Of a stretch of 64,000 nt of DNA, positions 52,793 through 62,459 are shown one piece after another (the first letter of the stretch is position 1; each line of letters starts with the position of its first letter). Source of the stretch: CAZDVK01 sp964508915 (lineage in GTDB: Bacteria > Pseudomonadota > Alphaproteobacteria > Paracaedibacterales > CAIULA01); assembly GCA_964508915.1 (NCBI GenBank), contig CAZDVK010000001.1, forward strand, positions 62,001 through 126,000, written 5' to 3'. The translations under genes and the position numbers were made by a program. The notes beneath the pieces were generated by a model, which saw only the letters and a list, made by a program, of their open reading frames with translations, was not told the origin of the DNA and did not search any database.

Positions 52793-55171
52793 TTATTTTT
52801 TGTATTTTAAGCCTGCATGATATTTCTTTAAATTTTTAAAGGCAGCATCAAAAATACTGCCGCTGGCAAAAACAGACCGGGCAGTAATGACAGGCATTCC
52901 ATTTTCTAGTGGCAAACCACAGGGTTTTTCAAGCATCAGTTCCAAAGCTTCAAACACACTTTGAACGGTCCAAATAAAAAATTTTCCTTCTTGAATATCT
53001 GCAACAACATTTTCACGTAGCGTTAGGTGCACTTCATTCCATTGGGGTAAAATCACCCCTTGGGTTCCTGTCAGGCTGCTTTTTCGACAGACAGCATGAA
53101 AACCTTCTACTTTAAAATGAATGCCCCCAACGGATTGTGCTAAACCAAATTGATTCATAGACCCTGTAATGGCCACATCTTGGCGCACCGGAAACCCCGA
53201 TAGGGATGACATAATAGCCACGACTTCTGCCATAGAGGCGCTGTCACCTTCCACACCACCATAGTTTTGTTCAAACGTCAAAGAACACGAACAAGATAAA
53301 GGAAAGTGTTGTGCAAAAAGGCCTTTCAGAAACCCTTCAATAATGAGAGTGCCTTTTTGTTGGATTGGTCCCCCCATATCCGTCAGGCGTTCAATATTCA
53401 CAATTCCTTCATCACCAGCATAAGCGCGCGCTGTAATGCGACTGGGTAACCCATATTCATGATCGCCTGTGTTAATAACAGTCAACCCATTAACTTGGCC
53501 TATAGCTTTTCCTCGTGTATCAATCAATACCTGTTTTGACGCCACATCTTCTAGGCTAACTTCTTCTAGGCGTGAATTCCTAAGGCGGCGGTTTTGAAGA
53601 ACTTGGCGAATTGTATTTTCCGAAATAAAGTCATTTTCGGTTAAAACGCCAGCCTCCATCAGAATATCAAAAATCAACTCAAATCGTGCACTTAAATGCT
53701 CTCGGTGACCGGCCCACCGTGCACTATGCCCCATAAGGTAGTCAACGGCTGCATCCGTAATATCGGTACCTGCTTTTTCCTGTGCGCTTTGGTGAATTAA
53801 TTTTTTATATACATAAATATTTTGGGGTGTGGCAGGCAAATCTGGGTCAATTTCCGCCTTAACCTTAAAGTATGTGCGAAAATCAGGGTCATTAAAAAAG
53901 AAGTTGTAATACCAATAGGGGGATGCCACTAAAAATACTTGCACATCCAAAGGAATATTTTTTGGTTGGGGTGCATCTACCAGGGGCAAACTGTTTTCCC
54001 TTAGGCGTTCTTCAATACGAATGACTTTATCCCTTAACGCTGCTTTCAATGATTCCCAAGCATCTGGGTTGTTTGCAAGGGAATCAGCACGTAACACAAG
54101 AATTCCACCGTTTGCTAGGTGAAGGGCACCTGGGCGTACCATGGTAAAATTTGTTTCAACAGACCCATTGGCATTGGTTCGGTATTTAATGGATCCAAAT
54201 AGGTTTTCATAAGTTGGGTTTGGTTCTAAATAAACCTTGGAAGAAGGTGTTGTGTCGTGACTGACAAATAAATTCACGGCGTACCATTCTTCAAGGGCTT
54301 CCAATGCATTTTCATCATCTAAAGAGGATATAAAATCATCAATATGTTTTAAAATGTCTTCCTTAAGGTCTTGAATCCAATCACCCAAATAGGGCAAGAA
54401 ATCCTCTTGAAACTTTTGAACCAAGGGGCTGACTGATTTTTGCGCCAGTTGCTGTTTCAGTTCATTTTCTTTTTTTTCAATTCGTTGAGTGGCCAAGTTA
54501 ATAGAAGCCGATAAGCTATTGAGACGATCGCGAATTTCCTGCATGTCTTTTTGGTTCAAAGGTTCTTGAGGGTTTTTAGATTCCATATTAAAACCATCTT
54601 CTGTTTGAACAATGTCAAAACCACGGGCATTGGCAAAAGCTTGCGTTTCAATAACAGATTGGTCCACTTGATTCTGCAGCGTTACTGTTAAGGCATTTAA
54701 TTGCTTCGTATAGCTGGGTTTTTCAAAATTTTTACGAATTATTTGGCGTATTGATTCAATTAATTCCTTTAGCTTAACGTCCAATAATTTCCCCATGCCT
54801 GTTGGCAAAGGAAAGGGAAGGGGCGTATGGGGGTGCTTAAAGTTATTTAGGTACACCCAGTCCGGAGATGGCGGTAATGTTTGGGCAAATTGATTTAAAA
54901 AATCCATGGTGGAATGCATGCGGCCTGTGCGGTCATCACCCACCACAAAAACATGAAACCCTTTATTGCGCATTTTTAAGGCAAATTGAATGGCTTCACG
55001 GGCGCGCTGATGGGACGACAGGTCAAATAAAGTTAAAGATTTTTGAGAGGAAGAAACAGTGTCCAGGGAAATTGCAGGGTTTGGCAATGGGGCACCGCTT
55101 CCTCTCGATGAAGGAGGTGTTAAAAAAGTCGGGAGCCGCACTTGCTCGTATGATATAAATCTTACTGTCAT
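52793..55171 (-). CDS. Lon-related ATP-dependent protease (AAA_32 type)
   Basis: 792 residues. N-terminal AAA-like region with a divergent P-loop GDDRTGRMHSTM, as in the LonC/AAA_32 group whose loop ends GTGR rather than GKT. A long coiled coil (about residues 190-280) is inserted. The second P-loop-like region carries LHLANGGILVLRADSL. C-terminal Lon protease domain: catalytic Ser in YGGVEGDSASMAEVV and Lys in VGGIHFKVEGFHAVC. Likely a cytosolic protease whose ATP use is uncertain. The ATG lies in a TTAAGGTATG context. Confidence 0.88.
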   Translation of the reverse strand: MTVRFISYEQVRLPTFLTPPSSRGSGAPLPNPAISLDTVSSSQKSLTLFDLSSHQRAREAIQFALKMRNKGFHVFVVGDDRTGRMHSTMDFLNQFAQTLPPSPDWVYLNNFKHPHTPLPFPLPTGMGKLLDVKLKELIESIRQIIRKNFEKPSYTKQLNALTVTLQNQVDQSVIETQAFANARGFDIVQTEDGFNMESKNPQEPLNQKDMQEIRDRLNSLSASINLATQRIEKKENELKQQLAQKSVSPLVQKFQEDFLPYLGDWIQDLKEDILKHIDDFISSLDDENALEALEEWYAVNLFVSHDTTPSSKVYLEPNPTYENLFGSIKYRTNANGSVETNFTMVRPGALHLANGGILVLRADSLANNPDAWESLKAALRDKVIRIEERLRENSLPLVDAPQPKNIPLDVQVFLVASPYWYYNFFFNDPDFRTYFKVKAEIDPDLPATPQNIYVYKKLIHQSAQEKAGTDITDAAVDYLMGHSARWAGHREHLSARFELIFDILMEAGVLTENDFISENTIRQVLQNRRLRNSRLEEVSLEDVASKQVLIDTRGKAIGQVNGLTVINTGDHEYGLPSRITARAYAGDEGIVNIERLTDMGGPIQQKGTLIIEGFLKGLFAQHFPLSCSCSLTFEQNYGGVEGDSASMAEVVAIMSSLSGFPVRQDVAITGSMNQFGLAQSVGGIHFKVEGFHAVCRKSSLTGTQGVILPQWNEVHLTLRENVVADIQEGKFFIWTVQSVFEALELMLEKPCGLPLENGMPVITARSVFASGSIFDAAFKNLKKYHAGLKYKK

Positions 55172-55243
55172 ACCTTAAGGGTAGGGTATAACTTATTAAA
55201 AATGTTTTAACAGTCGGCAGAATCGTGTTTGTTTAATGTTTTT

Positions 55244-56569
55244 TTAGCCAGCTGCCTTTTGAAGCCTTTCTAAAATCAATTCACGTGGCAATAAGGGCAA
55301 AATATCCTTCATTTCAGGGCCATGATCCATACCCGTTAACGCTTGGCGCAGGGGCATATATAAATCTTTTCCCTTACGGCCTGTGGCGTCCTTTAAAGCT
55401 GCTGTCCAGTTTTTCCATGTTTCTTCCGTTAACGTACCTTCTGGCAACAACGATGCTGCCTGTGACATATAGCTTTTATCTTGGGGTGTCACATTAATAG
55501 ATCCCGCTAAAATGTCATTCCAAACGGTGACATCCTTCAATGTTTGAATATTTCCTTGAATCATACACCAAACAGATTCAGGAATCGAAACCTTGGACGC
55601 CACATCAGAATAGGGGGTGATGCTTAGAATTTTATGGGTCAAAATATCTAAATCGTGTTCATCAAAATGGGGTGGTGTGCGGCTAAAGGTTCCCAAATCA
55701 AATGTTTCTGCCAAAGAATTTAAATTCAAAAAAGGCTCCACCGGTAACGATGTACCCAGGCGCGCTAACAGGCTGTTAATGGCCATGGGTTCAGTTCCCT
55801 GGTCACGCATGGCACCCAAACTTAAGCTGCCCAGGCGTTTTGATAATGCTTGCCCTTTGGCATCCATCAATAAAGTTGTATGGCCAAATGTCAGCTGGCA
55901 TGGTTTATTTGTGATGGCTTCAAACAGCTGAATTTGAACGGCTGTGTTGGTTACATGGTCTTCGCCGCGAATAACGTGGGTAATATCAAAATCCACATCG
56001 TCCACCACAGAACTAAGGGTGTATAAAAAGGCCCCATCGGCACGAATTAAAACTGGGTCACTCAGGCGTTCCCCGTGAAATTCCACATGCCCCCGCACCA
56101 TATCGTTCCATTGAATAGAACCTTCGTTCAGTTTAAAGCGGCAGTGGGGTTTGCGCCCTTCGGCCTCATAGGCTTTTTTCTGAGCATCGGTTAATTCTAA
56201 CGATGCGCGGTCATAAACAGGCGGGTGCCCTTTGGCCAGGGAACGCTTGCGTTTAAAATCTAATTCTTCCGGTGTTTCGTAGCAGGGGTATAAGCGACCT
56301 TTGGCAATTAATTCATTCATGACCTGGGTATAACGATCAAAGCGGTCTGATTGTTTGGCAAAAACGTCATGGGTTAGGCCAAGCCAAGCAAGATCCTGCA
56401 GAATGGCTGTTTCAAAGCGCTGTTCGGAACGTTCCAAATCTGTATCGTCAATGCGCAGCATAAACTGCCCCTTATTCTTTTTGGCAAAAAGCCAGTTAAT
56501 CAGGGCTGCGCGGGCATTTCCAATATGAAGAAAACCGGTGGGACTTGGGGCAAAACGAACACGAACCAA
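55244..56569 (-). CDS. gltX: Glutamyl-tRNA synthetase
   Basis: 441 residues. Class I signature RFAPSPTGFLHIGNARAA (HIGH variant) near the N-terminus, LTFGHTTLLMDAKGQALSKRLGSLSLGAM (in sections) with the KMSKR-type loop LSKRLGS, and the shorter C-terminal anticodon-binding region. Many alphaproteobacteria have two GltX paralogues with different tRNA specificity; which this is cannot be said from sequence alone. Confidence 0.95.
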   Translation of the reverse strand: MVRVRFAPSPTGFLHIGNARAALINWLFAKKNKGQFMLRIDDTDLERSEQRFETAILQDLAWLGLTHDVFAKQSDRFDRYTQVMNELIAKGRLYPCYETPEELDFKRKRSLAKGHPPVYDRASLELTDAQKKAYEAEGRKPHCRFKLNEGSIQWNDMVRGHVEFHGERLSDPVLIRADGAFLYTLSSVVDDVDFDITHVIRGEDHVTNTAVQIQLFEAITNKPCQLTFGHTTLLMDAKGQALSKRLGSLSLGAMRDQGTEPMAINSLLARLGTSLPVEPFLNLNSLAETFDLGTFSRTPPHFDEHDLDILTHKILSITPYSDVASKVSIPESVWCMIQGNIQTLKDVTVWNDILAGSINVTPQDKSYMSQAASLLPEGTLTEETWKNWTAALKDATGRKGKDLYMPLRQALTGMDHGPEMKDILPLLPRELILERLQKAAG

Positions 56570-56644
56570 AGCGAAAAAACCTGCCTTAAAAATAGATTTA
56601 TTCTACAAATACCGCTTTTTAACGCATTTCGCATTAAAATTTTC

Positions 56645-56673
56645 TTGAAGGCCGGCAGAATTTTAGACATTAT
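56645..56673 (+). promoter_or_regulatory. Likely promoter of tRNA-Ser
   Basis: TTGAAG (56645-56650), 17-bp spacer, CATTAT (56668-56673), ending 20 bp before the tRNA 5' end. Confidence 0.42.
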
Positions 56674-56692
56674 AAAGACCGTATTCCAAATT

Positions 56693-56782
56693 GGATGGGT
56701 GGCCGAGCGGTTGAAGGCACCGGTCTTGAAAACCGGCAAGGGGGCAACTCCTTCGTGGGTTCGAATCCCACCCCATCCGCCA
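56693..56782 (+). tRNA. tRNA-Ser (anticodon TGA)
   Basis: 90 nt with encoded CCA. Starts GGATGGGTGGCCGAGCGG, ends CCATCCGCCA. Anticodon arm CCGGT-CTTGAAA-ACCGG with anticodon TGA; long variable arm and T-loop GGGTTCGAATCCC, typical of class II serine tRNA. Flanked by two minus-strand genes. Confidence 0.97.
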
Positions 56783-56792
56783 TTAAGATGGC

Positions 56793-57491
56793 CTAGGGTT
56801 CTTTCATGTCTTTTTGAAGAGCCTCCATCAATTTTAAAAAGGCAGGGTGCGTTTCTTCCCCTGCTTTATTTTTAAACATGCTAACGATGTTTAATATATT
56901 GTGGGTGTTTTTTTGAATTTCTTCATGTAAATCTTCTGTTTTAAAGGCCATAGTTGATTTAAGAGGAAGGTTGGCTATGGTTGCAAATTTTTCATAAAAA
57001 TCATCTAGAAGAATTTTAGGTATATCCTGAAGGCATCTATTTTTGAATTTCTTAGCTTTTTCTAAAGCATCTATGTTTTCAACATTTTGCCCCTGATAGT
57101 GCTTCAAAAAATTTTCTAAAAGTTCTGCCATGCAGGCAAATAGCATGGCATTGATAAGAATACCTTCATTAAAATATGTATCTTTTTCCCAAGTAAGGGG
57201 CACTTTTTCCTGATCAATATATGGGCGAAATGAATCGCTGACAGTTTGCATATCAACCACGTCTACCTTATAAGAAAGATCTGATTGATAAAAATCTTCA
57301 GACAATCGATCTTTTTCTTTCGTGGTCAAAGGGCGCCCTGCGTCAATGGCTAGGTCAAGATCTGAACCACGGGTGGCTTTGTTTCTGGCCCGCGACCCAA
57401 ACACCCACACCTTTGTATTTTTAGGAAGGCGTAAACGCAAAATGTTAATAACAATGTCTAGATCGTCTGCGCGAATATCAATAGGTGTCAT
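56793..57491 (-). CDS. Nucleotidyltransferase (MNT) with C-terminal extension
   Basis: 232 residues from ATG 57489-57491; an in-frame ATG further upstream at 57524 would overlap the partner gene by 47 nt instead of 14. N-terminal ~105 residues: VWVFGSRARNKATRGSDLDLAID with both active-site Asp, and KVDVVDM. The C-terminal ~125 residues form an extra helical domain (FNEGILINAMLFACMAELLE, ALEKAKKFKNRCL) unlike plain MNT proteins. It follows an HI0074-type gene, forming the usual two-component MNT/substrate-binding (HEPN-like) pair. The helical extension could be a second HEPN-like module; this was not tested. Confidence 0.85.
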   Translation of the reverse strand: MTPIDIRADDLDIVINILRLRLPKNTKVWVFGSRARNKATRGSDLDLAIDAGRPLTTKEKDRLSEDFYQSDLSYKVDVVDMQTVSDSFRPYIDQEKVPLTWEKDTYFNEGILINAMLFACMAELLENFLKHYQGQNVENIDALEKAKKFKNRCLQDIPKILLDDFYEKFATIANLPLKSTMAFKTEDLHEEIQKNTHNILNIVSMFKNKAGEETHPAFLKLMEALQKDMKEP

Positions 57492-57921
57492 GATTTTTGG
57501 CCGTGATTTGTTGCTGCTGGTCAATTTCTCTCAATAAAAATTGGGCTTCTTTCAAAAAATTGGGGATTAAAGAAAATACCTCTTCTGCTTTTGCGTCGTC
57601 ATAGGTATGACTTGTGGTACCACGATTTTTCCTAAATTCGCGCCATTCAGCTATGTCCGTGTTTAATATACCTTCCCCCAAACCACGTCGAATAATGTCA
57701 TTAAAATCCATTTCACGAATAGAGGACGGGCTGCTGCTTTTTGTTTCTAAAAAGCGTTTTAACGTTTTGAATGCTAATTCATAAGTAAATTCAAAAGCCT
57801 GAATGGCTGCAGCACGTAAATGTTGGGCAAGATTTTCATCTTTGGCTAAATCAGAATGGCAAAGTATTAAAGCCCCCTCTAGTTGAGAAATGGCTTTTTG
57901 AAATGATGTTAAATCCAGCAT
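57478..57921 (-). CDS. HI0074-family nucleotidyltransferase substrate-binding protein
   Basis: 147 residues, all-helical HEPN-superfamily member. Family block FEFTYELAFKTLKRFLE and the conserved WREFRKNRGTTSHTYDDAKA, containing the R-x4-6-H motif associated with HEPN RNases. With the downstream MNT gene it resembles HEPN/MNT toxin-antitoxin modules, in which the MNT silences the HEPN by modification. Activity is not shown. Overlaps the MNT gene by 14 nt. Confidence 0.88.
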   Translation of the reverse strand: MLDLTSFQKAISQLEGALILCHSDLAKDENLAQHLRAAAIQAFEFTYELAFKTLKRFLETKSSSPSSIREMDFNDIIRRGLGEGILNTDIAEWREFRKNRGTTSHTYDDAKAEEVFSLIPNFLKEAQFLLREIDQQQQITAKNHDTY

Positions 57922-57942
57922 TTTATTCTCTCCTGCCTTTTT

Positions 57943-58950
57943 TTAAATGCCTTTTTCCAAAAAAGTCTCGGCTTGTTCTATCAGTTCGTCAATTATTTCT
58001 TGGGTAGACTGAAGCTTGGTGACCATGCCAACGCTTTGCCCTGCCATCAGGGAACCATTTTCCAAATCGCCATCCACCACAGCACGGCGCAGGGCGCCTG
58101 CCCAGTAATGTTCAATTTCAAGTTGGGCATCTTTTAGGTCTAAATTTCCGTGGTCAAACTTATCAATAATTTGCCGCTGAACGTTCATAAATTTTTGCGT
58201 GGCTTCATTGGCAAGGGCCCGCACTGGAATCACGGGAAAGCGGGGGTCTAGCTGAACAGAAACAATGGCGTCTCGGGCTTGGGCACGAATGAAGGCTTCT
58301 TTAAATTTATCATGTGCCGGTGATTCATGGGCACATACAAAACGGGTCCCAAGTTGGCACCCGGCAGCCCCCATTTGAAGGTAGGTTGCAATGGCTTCAC
58401 CACGGCCAATGCCGCCAGCTACAAACACTGGCACATTTTTTACCTGGGGCAAAATTTCCTGGGCTAATACACTGGTTGATACGGGGCCAATATGGCCACC
58501 TGCTTCATGCCCTTCAATAATTAGGGCATCAATACCCATTTTTTCAAGTTTTCTGGCAATCACATAAGCAGGGGCAAATCCAATAACCTTTATTCCATAG
58601 TCTTTTAATTTTGAAATAGACGACCCTTGAGGCAATCCACCAGCTAATACCACATGTGAAACAGACGCTTTTCCAGCAACATCAATTAAATCATCTAGCA
58701 AAGGGTGCATGGTGATCAGGTTTACCCCAAAGGGTTTTGACGTTAAAGTTTTTGTTTTTTCTATTTCCTGCTTAAGCAAGTCTGGCGTCATGGCACCACA
58801 TGCTAAAACACCAAAAGACCCTGCATTTGAAATAGCCGACACCAATTTGTGGTTTGAAACCCACGTCATAGCGCCCCCCATAATGGCATAATTAACCCCT
58901 AAAAAATCACGCCCTTTTTGCCATAAAGCCTGAAGTTTGGACTGATTCAT
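57943..58950 (-). CDS. NPD-family flavoprotein, FabK-like or nitronate monooxygenase
   Basis: 335 residues, FMN-binding TIM barrel of the 2-nitropropane dioxygenase family. Motifs: AIMGGAMTWVSN, FGVNLITMHP, EGHEAGGHIGP, PVFVAGGIGRGEAIATYLQMGAAGCQLGTRF and C-terminal GSLMAGQSVGMV. The AGGHIG and GTRF blocks and the last motif also match enoyl-ACP reductase FabK, so a fatty-acid role is possible. Overlaps lysC by 4 nt (ATGA). Confidence 0.85.
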   Translation of the reverse strand: MNQSKLQALWQKGRDFLGVNYAIMGGAMTWVSNHKLVSAISNAGSFGVLACGAMTPDLLKQEIEKTKTLTSKPFGVNLITMHPLLDDLIDVAGKASVSHVVLAGGLPQGSSISKLKDYGIKVIGFAPAYVIARKLEKMGIDALIIEGHEAGGHIGPVSTSVLAQEILPQVKNVPVFVAGGIGRGEAIATYLQMGAAGCQLGTRFVCAHESPAHDKFKEAFIRAQARDAIVSVQLDPRFPVIPVRALANEATQKFMNVQRQIIDKFDHGNLDLKDAQLEIEHYWAGALRRAVVDGDLENGSLMAGQSVGMVTKLQSTQEIIDELIEQAETFLEKGI

Positions 58951-60167
58951 GGGGTCACCTCTTGAAAAAATTCTGCATGAAGGGCATTAAGTGCTTTTTC
59001 TAAATGCGTTTGTTCAATCATAACGCTTATTTTTATTTCAGATGTAGAAATAGACAAAATTTGAATATCTTGTTCTGCAAGGGCCCGAAACACGGAACTG
59101 GCCACATCTAAATTATTGCGAATACCAACGCCAACCAATGAAACTTTGACGGTTTCCCGATTCACTTGATAGGTTGGAAAATTTAATTCATCTTTTAAAA
59201 TATCGAAAATTGTATAAGCCCGATCTAAATCAGATTCTGGAATTGTAAACGTTACATCCGCCAAACCATCATGGGTGTAGCTTTTCGTAATCATGTCTGC
59301 ATGAATGCGGTATGATGCCAGTGTACCAAAAATTTTCGCGGCAACGCCTACTTTGTCGGGCACATCGATAAAGGCAATTTTTACCTCGTTTTGATTATGG
59401 GCAATGCCAGATACGTGCACTTTTTCCATATTTTCCTCCTCATGCACAATAAAAGTTCCGCTATCTTCTGAAAAGCTAGACAAAACCTGTAAGGGCACAT
59501 TGTGTTTCATAGCCAGTTCTACAGAACGTTCTTGCAATACTTTGGCGCCTTGGGCGGCTAGTTCAAACATATCTGTATAACAAATTTTGTGAATTTTTTG
59601 AGCCCGTTGAACAAAGCGGGGGTCGGCTGTGTATATACCATCCACATCTGTATAAATATCGCATCGATCGGCTTTTAAAGCGGCTGCTAAGGCAACGGCT
59701 GTTGTATCTGATCCACCACGACCCAAAGTTGTAATGCGGTGGCTTGCATCAGTGCCTTGAAATCCAGCCACAACAGGAATAATACCCGCTTTTAGGGATT
59801 GTGTTAAATTATCTGGATTAATATCTAAAATACGCGCCATAGATGGGCATGAATCTGTTTGTATGGGAACTTGCCACCCCATAAAAGACTTGGCTTTTAA
59901 ACCTAAGCTATCCAAAATAAGCGCCATCAGGCCTGCTGTTACTTGTTCACCCGAAGCAAGAACTACGTCCCGCTCTTGAGTAAATGCACCTTGATTAACA
60001 GTTTGAACGTAACCACACAATTCGTTAGTGACACCAGCCATGGCAGAAACAACAACAACAATTTCATGTCCCTTATCAGCTTCTCTTTTAACAATTTGTG
60101 CTGCGTTTTGAAGACGGGCTATATTGGCAACGGATGTGCCACCAAATTTTAGAACATAGCGCGCCAT
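58947..60167 (-). CDS. lysC: Aspartate kinase
   Basis: First step of the aspartate pathway to lysine, threonine, methionine and DAP. 406 residues: N-terminal KFGGTSVANIARLQNAA, VVSAMAGVTNEL, TTLGRGGSDTTAVALAAAL, then DVDGIYTADPR. Two ACT domains from about residue 265 suggest feedback control. Lies 15 nt after prfA on the same strand. dapD and lysA elsewhere in the window act in the same pathway. Confidence 0.97.
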   Translation of the reverse strand: MARYVLKFGGTSVANIARLQNAAQIVKREADKGHEIVVVVSAMAGVTNELCGYVQTVNQGAFTQERDVVLASGEQVTAGLMALILDSLGLKAKSFMGWQVPIQTDSCPSMARILDINPDNLTQSLKAGIIPVVAGFQGTDASHRITTLGRGGSDTTAVALAAALKADRCDIYTDVDGIYTADPRFVQRAQKIHKICYTDMFELAAQGAKVLQERSVELAMKHNVPLQVLSSFSEDSGTFIVHEEENMEKVHVSGIAHNQNEVKIAFIDVPDKVGVAAKIFGTLASYRIHADMITKSYTHDGLADVTFTIPESDLDRAYTIFDILKDELNFPTYQVNRETVKVSLVGVGIRNNLDVASSVFRALAEQDIQILSISTSEIKISVMIEQTHLEKALNALHAEFFQEVTP

Positions 60168-60182
60168 GGAAATACTTTCTTT

Positions 60183-61265
60183 TTAATCCTCTGCCATATG
60201 GGCTAATTTTTCAGCTTGGTCTTCAGCCGTTAATGCATCAACCAATTCATCTAACGCTTCCCCCTCCATAACCTGAGCTAGTTTGTAAAGGGTCAGGTTA
60301 ATGCGATGGTCACTCACACGGCCTTGGGGGAAATTATAAGTGCGAATGCGTTCAGACCTGTCACCACTGCCCACTTGGCTTTTGCGTTCAGCCGCCCGTT
60401 CGGCATCTTTACGCTGGCGCTCAGCCTCATAAATACGGGCACGCAAAATTTTCATGGCTTTGGCTTTGTTTTTGTGTTGTGAGCGTTCATCTTGCTGGGC
60501 CACAACAACACCTGTGGGAACGTGGGTAATACGAACAGCGCTGTCTGTCGTATTGACGTGCTGACCACCAGCCCCTGATGCCCGGTATACATCAATGATT
60601 AAATCTTTTTCATCAATATGAATATCAACATCTTCAACTTCAGGTAAAACAGCAACAGTTGCAGCAGATGTGTGAATACGGCCACTGGCTTCTGTTTCAG
60701 GAACACGTTGCACACGATGAACACCAGATTCATATTTAAGGCGGGCAAACACGCCTTTTCCGGAAATGGATACGCTGGCTTCTTTAATGGCACCAAGTCC
60801 TGATTCTGCTGTGTTTAGTAATTCAAATTTCCACCCTTTATTGGCGGCATATCGTTGGTACATACGTAGCAAATTAGACGCAAAAAGACCTGCTTCTTCC
60901 CCCCCTGTACCGGCACGTATTTCTAAAATAGCATCGCGTTCATCATCAGCATCTTTAGGAAGTAACAAAATGCGAATGGCATGCTCTGCTTCGGGTAGTT
61001 TTTCTTTAGCATCCAACAGCTCTGCTTCTGCAAGTTCTTTCATGTCCTTATCCATGGACGAATCTTTTAGAATAGATTCAGCTTCATTAATTGTCTTTTG
61101 AAGGTGACGCAAATCTCGAATTGCATCTGTCACATCCGTTAAATCTGAATATTCTTTTGATAATTTTGCAAAATCAGAAGGGTCGGCCATGGTGTGATTG
61201 GCCAGCAAATCCCTTAATTCATCATGACGTTGCAAAAGACGCGTTAGCTTAACATCAAAAGACAT
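60183..61265 (-). CDS. prfA: Peptide chain release factor 1
   Basis: Terminates translation at UAG and UAA. 360 residues. GGQ loop in SGAGGQHVNTTDSAVRITH, RAGTGGEEAGLFA in domain 2 and the codon-reading region with VPETEASGRIHTS. The prmC gene that often follows is absent; lysC follows instead. Starts 4 nt after the rsfS stop. Confidence 0.97.
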   Translation of the reverse strand: MSFDVKLTRLLQRHDELRDLLANHTMADPSDFAKLSKEYSDLTDVTDAIRDLRHLQKTINEAESILKDSSMDKDMKELAEAELLDAKEKLPEAEHAIRILLLPKDADDERDAILEIRAGTGGEEAGLFASNLLRMYQRYAANKGWKFELLNTAESGLGAIKEASVSISGKGVFARLKYESGVHRVQRVPETEASGRIHTSAATVAVLPEVEDVDIHIDEKDLIIDVYRASGAGGQHVNTTDSAVRITHVPTGVVVAQQDERSQHKNKAKAMKILRARIYEAERQRKDAERAAERKSQVGSGDRSERIRTYNFPQGRVSDHRINLTLYKLAQVMEGEALDELVDALTAEDQAEKLAHMAED

Positions 61266-61269
61266 AACG

Positions 61270-61617
61270 TTATACCAACACTTTACTGGTTATGGATGAC
61301 GGATGTTCTAACCACATTTTTTCTAAGTTATAAAACTGGCGCGCATCGGGTTTGAACATATGCACGATAACATCGCCTGCATCAATTAAAAGCCATTCAC
61401 TGTTGGGGGCACCTTCTTGAACAGGTGTTAAACCGCGTTTTTTTAGGTCTGTATAAATGTGATCTGCCATGGCGGCAATTTGGCGACCTGATCCACCCGT
61501 TGCGATAACCATATAATCAAACAAGGCTTCTTTAGGCATAGGAATGCTAACAATATTGTCAGCTTTTTTTTCATCTAATAAATGTTGGATTACATCAACA
61601 AGTTCTTGTGCTGTCAT
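61270..61617 (-). CDS. rsfS: Ribosomal silencing factor RsfS
   Basis: 115 residues from ATG 61615-61617; a TTG 23 codons upstream would give an atypical N-terminus. Family blocks: DYMVIATGGSGRQIAAMADHI, GAPNSEWLLIDAGDVIVHMFKPDARQFYNLEKMW (as two parts). It binds L14 and blocks subunit joining in starvation. Often next to nadD; here it is followed by prfA. Confidence 0.94.
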   Translation of the reverse strand: MTAQELVDVIQHLLDEKKADNIVSIPMPKEALFDYMVIATGGSGRQIAAMADHIYTDLKKRGLTPVQEGAPNSEWLLIDAGDVIVHMFKPDARQFYNLEKMWLEHPSSITSKVLV

Positions 61618-61802
61618 GTTTATTTTCAAGGATAAATTACTATTAATTACGGCCCAATTATGCGTTAAATCGCTAGAAAAATGCAACTTCCAAATATGAT
61701 AAGAAATTTTAGCCTAATCCACTGGACTTTTTACCAAATTGTATTTTGTTATCCCACCTGCTACTGATCAGGCAGAGTCTTCTTTTAGTTATGGAGATTG
61801 AC

Positions 61803-62459
61803 ATGTTATCTAAATTTGGTTTACTCCTTTTTACCGCCCTTGTAGCCTGCTCTCAAAAGGATTCCGTACAAGAGCTGGAACAACAAAATACAGCGAATTC
61901 CTTGAATAAACTTGGTGAAATGTATCATTTTGGCGAATCACCTCTTCGACAAGATTTATCAAAAGCCTACCTTTATTACCTAAGAGCTACCAATAAAGGT
62001 AGCGCTGCAGCTGCAACTCACTTGGGGCAGATGTATTCAAATGGTGAAGGCGTCGTGCGTTCTGCAGAACAAGCAGAAACATGGTACCAACTGTCTTCAA
62101 CTCTTGATTCAAGTGCAGAAAATAAATGCCGAAATGGCCACATAGAGGATAAATCTTTTTGTGATTTACTAGAACTAGCCCACCGCGGGGACGCCGAGGC
62201 ACAATTTATTGTGGGAAAAAGATACATAAAAGGAATTCAGCGGGAATATAAATGTATTTTGCCAGCTGACAAAGGCAAAGGTATTGCGTGGCTTAAAAAA
62301 GCAGGATACCAGGGCTCGCCAGAAGCTTGTGCTTGGCTATATCACCTTTACAAAAATGGTGATGGCTGCGAAAAAGATTTAGAAAAAGCTGAATCTTGGA
62401 AACATCGTGCCCTTATTCTGGGTGCAGATACCAAGTTAATTGATAGTTTTGTTTTCTAA
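61803..62459 (+). CDS. Sel1-repeat lipoprotein
   Basis: 218 residues from ATG 61803, with GGAG 7 nt upstream. Lipoprotein signal with lipobox LVAC. About four Sel1-like repeats: LGEMYHFGESPLRQDLSKAYLYYLRA, LGQMYSNGEGVVRSAEQAETWY, VGKRYIKGIQ..., LYHLYKNGDGCEKDLEKAESW. Sel1 lipoproteins mediate protein-protein interaction, often in envelope or host contacts. The 3' end overlaps a convergent lipoprotein gene by 24 nt. Confidence 0.85.
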   Translation: MLSKFGLLLFTALVACSQKDSVQELEQQNTANSLNKLGEMYHFGESPLRQDLSKAYLYYLRATNKGSAAAATHLGQMYSNGEGVVRSAEQAETWYQLSSTLDSSAENKCRNGHIEDKSFCDLLELAHRGDAEAQFIVGKRYIKGIQREYKCILPADKGKGIAWLKKAGYQGSPEACAWLYHLYKNGDGCEKDLEKAESWKHRALILGADTKLIDSFVF

